A stretch of 64,000 nt of DNA from positions 1-64,000 of the forward strand of contig CALUJM010000011.1 in NCBI GenBank assembly GCA_944320975.1. The letters are read 5' to 3'. Origin of the DNA: an uncultured Atopobiaceae bacterium (GTDB lineage Bacteria > Actinomycetota > Coriobacteriia > Coriobacteriales > Atopobiaceae). Below are positions 63,777-64,000 of this stretch, piece after piece (position 1 is the stretch's first letter; each line of letters starts with the position of its first letter). The notes beneath the pieces were generated by a model. The model saw only the letters and a program-made list of their open reading frames with translations. It did not search any database and was not told where the DNA came from. The translations under genes were made by a program, and so were the position numbers.

Positions 63777-64000
63777 TTTGCCTCACCTCCTGCGATGGTA
63801 CTCATGATCTTGTTCTGGTTGAGGTCGGAGCCGGTGAGCTCGCCGACGACGTGGCGGTCGCGCATGACGACGAGCCTGGAGCAGGTGCGGATCATCTCGT
63901 CGAGCTCCGAGGAGATGAAGGTCACGCTCATGCCCTGGGACGCGAGCTTGAGGACGAGCTTCTGGATGTCGACCTTGGTGCCGATGTCGATGCCGCGCGT
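63773..64000 (-). CDS. Sugar ABC transporter ATP-binding protein, C-terminal end (partial)
   Basis: The visible residues include RGIDIGTKVDIQKLVLKLAS, FISSELDEMIRTCSRLVVMR and DRHVVGELTGSDLNQ, the second nucleotide-binding half of an MglA/AraG-type ATPase. The gene continues beyond the window edge. Confidence 0.88.
   Translation of the reverse strand, partial: TRGIDIGTKVDIQKLVLKLASQGMSVTFISSELDEMIRTCSRLVVMRDRHVVGELTGSDLNQNKIMSTIAGGEAK

Overview
The window is GC-rich actinobacterial DNA. The gene content points to a gut or oral Coriobacteriia member, most likely an Atopobiaceae (Olsenella-like) organism. It combines sortase-dependent pili, a phosphoketolase, several GAT/ABC sugar systems, Cof-type HAD phosphatases and a giant 2-hydroxyacyl-CoA dehydratase activase. 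This assignment comes from gene content and composition, not from a marker gene.

Layout: 1-10.1 kb is a pilus operon on the minus strand (very large tip/ancillary adhesin, backbone pilin, class C sortase). 10.5-11.8 kb holds an NADH oxidase. 12.1-14.8 kb is a small island bracketed by an intact initiator tRNA-Met and a degenerate copy of its 3' half. It carries an AlbA_2/Schlafen-type ATP-binding protein and a fragment. 14.8-18.2 kb is a SWIM/SNF2 helicase. 18.2-19.5 kb is a gene graveyard (AlbA_2-like and PLD-like fragments). 19.5-24.1 kb has a winged-helix regulator and a second LPXTG adhesin broken by a frameshift. 24.4-35.9 kb is mixed housekeeping: zinc-ribbon membrane protein, AIM24-like protein, CutC, MupG-like protein with a ROK kinase, three HAD phosphatases, PepT, CapA-like protein and ArgR. 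36-42.8 kb is a PTS (GAT family)/dehydratase/KDPG-aldolase operon with a divergent XRE membrane regulator. 43-49.3 kb is the dehydratase activase with a coupled TetR. 49.6-53.6 kb has a serine hydrolase lipoprotein, a LacI regulator and a hipBA toxin-antitoxin module flanked by direct repeats. 53.7-64 kb is an L-arabinose locus: ABC transporter, araA, araB, araD, LacI regulator and phosphoketolase. These genes convert arabinose to xylulose-5-P and then to acetyl-P plus glyceraldehyde-3-P.

The most unusual layer is non-coding. (1) At least ten loci carry long, often perfect hairpins from several sequence families (arms 16-54 nt). (2) hipBA sits between two 135-bp direct repeats whose hairpin stems co-vary and whose loop is inverted between copies. 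(3) A 10-mer, GTTCTTCTCG, recurs far more often than expected in intergenic DNA. (4) Several promoters have a run of G just upstream of the -10 box. For one surface adhesin this is a G9 tract inside an 18-bp spacer, and the tip adhesin has a G9 tract in its coding sequence; both suggest phase variation. No transposase, integrase or CRISPR array is visible.
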